Assembly: GCA_026008535.1 (NCBI GenBank)
Contig: BRKX01000006.1
Span: 46,488,664-46,552,663 of the forward strand
Length of the DNA: 64,000 nucleotides
Reading direction: 5' to 3'
From: Perilla frutescens
Lineage: Eukaryota; Streptophyta; Magnoliopsida; Lamiales; Lamiaceae
Shown: one piece after another, positions 58,871-64,000 of the stretch
How positions within the stretch are numbered: the stretch's first letter is position 1
Layout: every line of letters begins with the position of its first letter
Translations under genes and position numbers: made by a program
Notes under the pieces: model-generated
The model's database searches: none
What the model was told of the DNA's origin: nothing
Seen by the model: only the letters and a program-made list of their open reading frames with translations

Positions 58871-61389
58871 TTACACTCGAGCTACTGGAGAGAATGGTGG
58901 GTTGACTACAAAAGATGGCATGAGTTCTTCCATCTTGTTAGCTTTATATTTCTCTTCCTCTGCTATTGCATCTAGCATAGTTCTGATTCCATCCTCAGTG
59001 TATACCCTGAGCGAATCACTTTGCAGCGTTTGTTTGCTCCTCTCCTGCCCGATGGGGGAGGCCTTAGCAGCGTGCAAAATAGCAACGGAGATGGAGAATG
59101 CTTGTAGTGATGATAATTGTGCATGAAAATCAACTGCATATTTCCCATCCTCCATCACCCTCATGGAGAGTGCTGGTACATTATCTTTTCTTCCCTGAAA
59201 TACAAGTAGGTAATGCAGAAGTTGTTAATGACCAAAAGAAGCAACGCGTCAAAGCACTTTGAATAAAGAAGATGCACCTAAAATAAATCTTTGCTAGACA
59301 TTTAATATTATAGTTCAGAATATAAATCTTTTACATAACAAATTACATGAATCTTCGGTATATATGGACCATGGTAAGCTTTTTATAAGGTCATGTAAAT
59401 GACATAGACTGTAAGGCTCTCTATTCATCAAACAACCCCATGAGACATGTCACCTACAATATTGCATAGGGAGACAAAAACATTCCAAAAATGTATGCTG
59501 TGAAGCCATATATGAAAGGGATCATGATCATGCTTTTCATGCAATTGATAACACAACTTTCAAAAGCATTTTGAAGTTTTGAGTAAACAATATAGGATGT
59601 TAAGAATCAGATAAACAGCCTATGAGAAGTCTTGTAAGCTAATGTTCAAAATTGTAGCATCAATTATCGTGCAATGGCTCCATGGTAGAACTGCATGAAT
59701 TAGGGCTAATGAGAAAGCATGTGATATAAGGTAAGATGGGGAAAGTACCTGAGCAAAGAGCTCAGCCCGATTCTGATTGTCAATCAGAGGCTGGCCCTCA
59801 GCAAACTTATTTGTGAAAATATTGAGGGGGCACGCCATGTCCCAGCCACCACAGTCACATCCTCCACCAAACCTCCATCTATCTAGTAATGGTGAAGGGC
59901 CACGGCCTTCACTGATGGGCGAACTGTGATTTCCAGCTGGTATCACAACGTGCATCTTCCCAGGACTTGAAGTGTCTGCAATGCCCTCCTTTGCCATTCC
60001 AAGCTGACAAATATCTAGCAAGTTAGGCGGTGTCTCATCAATGTTCTTATCTCCACTCTTAAATTTGAGACTCTCTCTTTTCTCCAATGGGACTTGCACA
60101 ATAATGGCTGCACTTTCTAGCTCCGGATGCAATTTAGCAATGTCACCGGAACAGCTTGTGTTACCTCGGGATGCAGTACTTTTTCTCGAATGTAAAATAT
60201 CATATAACACAAACTCTGTCACCATGGAATCATTCGACTGTCCAGCACCTTTGAATTCTGTATGCAAGTGACATGAAACATGCATCCGTCCAACCATAGA
60301 TGATTCTCTGTTGCATTCTCTAAATCCCCATCCACTAGTGCTGCGCTTTCTTCTATGAGGAAGCGAATGGAACGTGTAAACCCAAGATGAAGCATTTTCA
60401 ACTTTCCATGTCTTTGCCACATAAACATCTTCCAGTGACTTAACTGAAAACTGAAAAAATGGCACCCCTTGCTTATTTCCCAACTTGAGAAGGCCATGTA
60501 GATGTGCTGGAGAACACTGTGGAACTGAATTGTAGTTTTCTTTCTCCTCACATTGATTATTATGTTCCACATGGTGTGGCTTCTCCAATATGTCCTCTAA
60601 CAAGGATCTACAAACTGCTTTGTTGCGGCTGATGCTAGCGAGGCCACTTATTGTTTCGCCATGAGTTTCATTGAAATTACTCAGTGGACTTCTTCGAGAC
60701 TTGGATTTCAGAAAAGGGTCCAACATCTTTTTGACAGGACTAAACCGGGCCTGAGGGCTGCTGGCTCTTGAGCTATCACACTCTGATTTTGCAGGTGAAT
60801 GGGGGAAAGCAAATCTTGCAGATAATGACTTCTGCAAACTGACAGCTGGATCTTTTTCTTGAGGGCTATTAGCTTCTTTAATAGCAGCAGTGGCAGATTC
60901 CAATGAAATGGCAGAATCATCATAGCAGAATTCTATTTCATTTCCATAAGCTGAAGTTGTGCTTTGTTCTGAGAGGGACATTATTGAGGCTCTGTAATTC
61001 TCAAACAGTGAGCTCTCTTCATCCGAGCTACACAACGAATCAATAATTCCTAATGAGAATGCAGATGCATTTCCTGGAGGGAACTCAATCTTTTTCCTTC
61101 CAACAACAGCATCTGTTTTCTGAATTAGTCTCACCTCTTTGGAACTTTGATAGACTGACTCTCTCTTCAGCACTTCAGTACCTTCTCGACTAAATCTTTG
61201 TGATCGAACATCTCTACACGATCCACCAAAATCAATCCCAAATTCTTCAATGAGGCTTGGTGTATCATTTCCATATTTGAGCTTTCCACTTGATTTTCTG
61301 CTAGCTACACACAAACGATGCCTTGGAGCTGGTAGGACAGTTGTGGGACTTCCATCTACAAGACAGTACTTGTCAAAGTCTAAGTCCAT
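58871..61389 (-). CDS. DUF3527 domain protein
   Basis: Two exons, 61389-59749 and 59194-58871, join in frame (CTCAG donor at 59749, TTTCAG acceptor before 59194; CAG then GGA AGA) to give 654 residues. The N-terminal half is a polar, Ser-rich, probably disordered region (SPLSNF, SLEDVYVAKTWKV near the middle). The C-terminal half carries the DUF3527 hallmarks: SWVYTFHSLPHRRK, MVTEFVLYDILHS, DRWRFGGGCDCGGWDMACPL, then in exon 2 DGKYAVDFHAQLSSLQAFSI, EDGIRTMLDAIAEEEKYKAN and the conserved tail NPPFSPVARV. The family is plant-specific and without a known biochemical role; none is assigned. A 4-codon uORF (61407-61393, MRLD) ends three bases before the start codon. A probable 5' UTR splice acceptor (GTGCAG) lies at about 61424. 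No frameshift or stop. Confidence 0.92.
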
Positions 61390-61392
61390 GAC

Positions 61393-61407
61393 TCAATCTA
61401 GCCTCAT
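61393..61407 (-). promoter_or_regulatory. 4-codon uORF before DUF3527 start
   Basis: ATG AGG CTA GAT TGA, in frame with and three bases upstream of the main ATG at 61389. It could influence start choice by reinitiation; inferred only. Confidence 0.4.
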
Positions 61408-64000
61408 TGAAAGATAATCCTCCTGCACCGAACGAAAAGAGCAAACAGATCAATGCGACCACACAAACCATACTTTCTACAGATTCCATCAAACAACAGC
61501 TAAGATTCCAAGATTAGTTAACAAGCAACCATAAGAAAGTACTACTGCAAATTCCTGCCAGAGTAGCCACAACATGTTGGTGAATATGTAAGAAGGAAGA
61601 AGTTTCAAATACAAAAAATTATCAAGAAACCAAATCATACAACACAAAAAGCCTTACAAACAAAAATCACAGAATAAACTCAAACTCGATCCTTAACTCA
61701 AAAGGCAGAAATTCAATATCAAGAAACACAAAAATAACAGAGAAACAAAGTGATTGATTCCATCATACAAAATAGCAAGTACCATTAAATGGAATATCAT
61801 ATCCATACCCATATCTTCAAGACAATTGCAAGTATCAAGCTAATAAACTGGAAGCATAAAAATATAATCTTTCTTACATTTGTGAGGTCCAGTCAAGATC
61901 TTATACCACAATGCCAACAAATTGATGGACCCTACTAATAATTCGAAGACAGTAACAACCCAATTATTCATCTCATTTAAAATGAAAATTTTGAAAATTC
62001 CCAACAGATAAGCAATCTAACACTCATAACAAGTGCCTAATAGAATCCGGGCCACATTATAATCAAGAAAATTCAGACCACCACAAACACATATCATCAA
62101 AAAGATAGCATTTTTACACACACTTGCACTCCAAGCCAAAAAAACGGTGCACCTCCCACAGAAAACAGCCATACCCCACCTTATATCTCAGAGAAGTGAA
62201 GCAAAAGAAAAACCCCACAAAAAAATTGCCAAATGAAAGCAATCATTTTCTCCTTCTCTTGAGCTCAAAGGTTTGTTAGGTACACCTCAATTTCACATCC
62301 CAAACAAGAACTGCAAAAATCCACAACCAATTCTTGCAACAGTCCTTACAAAAAGAAATGCCAAAAAAAAGTGTTCGGATTTATTTTTTCGGATTTATTC
62401 TTGTTTTTCCTTCTCAAAGAGACAAAGAAAAAGGTGCGTGGATGATGAAAAAGAGAAAAAAAGAAAAAAACATTAATGAGGACCAGCCCACCAAATGAAT
62501 AAAGTTAAATAATTTGCACAAAAAAGAAAGCATGCATGCCTAAATTTCCACTATTTTATTTTCTATATTTTCTTTTTTGTCGGGGTGGGGCTGTTCTTGT
62601 TGAGACAAACGATCCTTAAAAATAACCTTATTCACATGGAGCAAGCAGCCATGTTAAATCTCTGTAGCAGAAAATCCAGCTTCTTTGACTCGTCATATGT
62701 TGCAGTCCTCCATGTTTACTGTGTGTTGTGTGTGTGTATTTTTTACGTTTGCTTTTTCTATGGATGGGCTCCCGTTTTTATGTAGCTTAGAGATGGGTAA
62801 TGGTGGACTCCATTGAAAGACATAAATACCCCTCATTGATTCTCATATCTGGTTTTTGCAGGGGGTAATTTGGGAACATTGAAAGGGACAAAAGGAGAAT
62901 TTGGAGCAGCATAATTAATGTAAGTTGATCTGTGGTGAAGTATAGATTGATTCAGTTAGGAAAGTTTTCTTGGCCTTTTTCATTTGTTAATTTATTGCTT
63001 CTTTCATTTTAATATTAATGAGAAGTCCTACATTTTTGTGGACCATAGTGGCGCATCTCGCCGATGGTTACTAGATTGTATTTTGCATACTTTTACGATA
63101 TTATTTTACGAGTTAAACTTCATATGTAATTATTTACTAGATTTTACAAGAATGTGTGAGATATTTTTCTATATTAATAGTTCTTAGCAAAAATTTAGGA
63201 TCATTTATGGACTGCCTCATATTATTTTTTACTAGTGAGCTTTGACATCTTTTGTTACATTATTTCCAAGTCAAAAGGAAAATTCAATTATACTCGCACA
63301 GGTAATGCCCACACGGGTACAAGTGACACCTATCTAAAACACAAAGAAGGAAAGAAAACTTTTTAAATCAATTTAGGCAAAGGCGTAGGTTTAGAGTAGA
63401 ACACAACTTTGTTTATATGTAACTACACTCGGTCAATATTGACATAAAAAAATATCATTATGATTATTGTGTTTGTGGACATTTATCGACTTTTACATGT
63501 TTAGTATGATCGAATTTTCCCACTCAAAATGTACCTGGTAAATATATAAAGGAACCCATATTTTAATTGATTTCCAATTTTAATTTCTCTTCTTCTTTAC
63601 CATAACTATCCATCTCAAACAATATTTTCAATCAATTACATACATACATGTAAGTGTGTGTAGGTTCTTGTATATCATACGGCCAAAATATGAAAAATAG
63701 ATGCTGAAGTTTTGCTTTTTGTATTTAGATTTGTGACAATGTTAAAATGTCAAGTACTACATCGTAATTGTTTGAAGGTTGAGACTTGTTTTACGGTCAC
63801 CTCAAAGGCATCAAAATGTAACTATTCATTTCTCATATTTATCGAGCTGGACTTAAAAATTGGAATAGGGGTTGATCTTGTATACACTAATTGTATGTAA
63901 ATTTTATATCAGATGGAAAAGGTATCACTTCTCATATTGAAAAGTATCACGCTTATTTTATTGAAAAATTCTGCTAAAAGGGTGGTGGCATGTTTATAAT
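61408..64000. other. upstream region of DUF3527 gene and intergenic, no gene seen
   Basis: 61408 to about 62250 probably holds 5' UTR, a 5' UTR intron and promoter of the DUF3527 gene. From 62500 on I see no coding region; short frames lack domain features. Confidence 0.45.

Noticed and set aside
62273..63900. Small + strand ORFs near the right edge
   Set aside because: Short, low-complexity and without recognisable domains.

Overview
This is a nuclear genome window from a flowering plant, most likely a eudicot. The evidence is intron-bearing plant-type genes (an F-box protein, a bHLH regulator of the GL3/EGL3/Delila clade, a DUF3527 protein), AT-rich intergenic DNA, and dense nested plant LTR retrotransposons and DNA transposons. 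The bHLH protein reads closest, from memory, to asterid (Lamiales-type) Delila proteins, so an asterid host is a reasonable but unproven guess.

Three host genes look functional. An F-box gene on the + strand (about 1.6-3.15 kb) may carry an unannotated first exon. A bHLH transcription factor gene on the - strand (21.3-24.8 kb) can be assembled as eight exons encoding 620 residues, including a 15-nt microexon. A two-exon DUF3527 gene on the - strand (58.9-61.4 kb) encodes 654 residues and has a 4-codon uORF. They share no obvious pathway. A decayed RNase H-like fragment lies at 0.8-1.1 kb.

Most of the rest is transposable elements. 3.8-5.3 kb: a long-TIR element with internal tandem repeats. 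6.6-9.65 kb: a broken hAT transposon. 10.07-20.3 kb: a four-layer nest in which a gypsy-type LTR fragment was hit by a Copia element (TSD ATACG), the Copia reverse transcriptase was hit by a 7.2-kb CACTA element (TSD TTT), and the CACTA carries a solo LTR (TSD ACCTG), two smaller TIR elements and spliced-gene fragments of a plant KH-domain RNA-binding protein (BTR1-like). 27-34 kb: a cluster of MITEs and a Mutator-like element with a perfect 10-bp TSD, itself split by an LTR-like insert and a second TIR element. 36.07-43.18 kb: a gypsy (chromovirus-like) element keeping only gag-protease remains, with a solo LTR of its own family inserted in its 3' LTR. 44.3-49.6 kb: a nearly complete Copia element. 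51.65-52.83 kb: a second copy of the Mutator-like family. 52.86-56.49 kb: a Sirevirus-like Copia with a large internal deletion. 56.5-58.2 kb: a tandem array and two MITEs.

The most interesting item is the CACTA element with the captured KH-domain gene: exon-intron junctions and the stop codon are visible, one exon has a 1-nt insertion, and a solo LTR sits inside the captured sequence. No RNA genes or CRISPR arrays were recognised. Exon junctions and TE boundaries were placed by eye.
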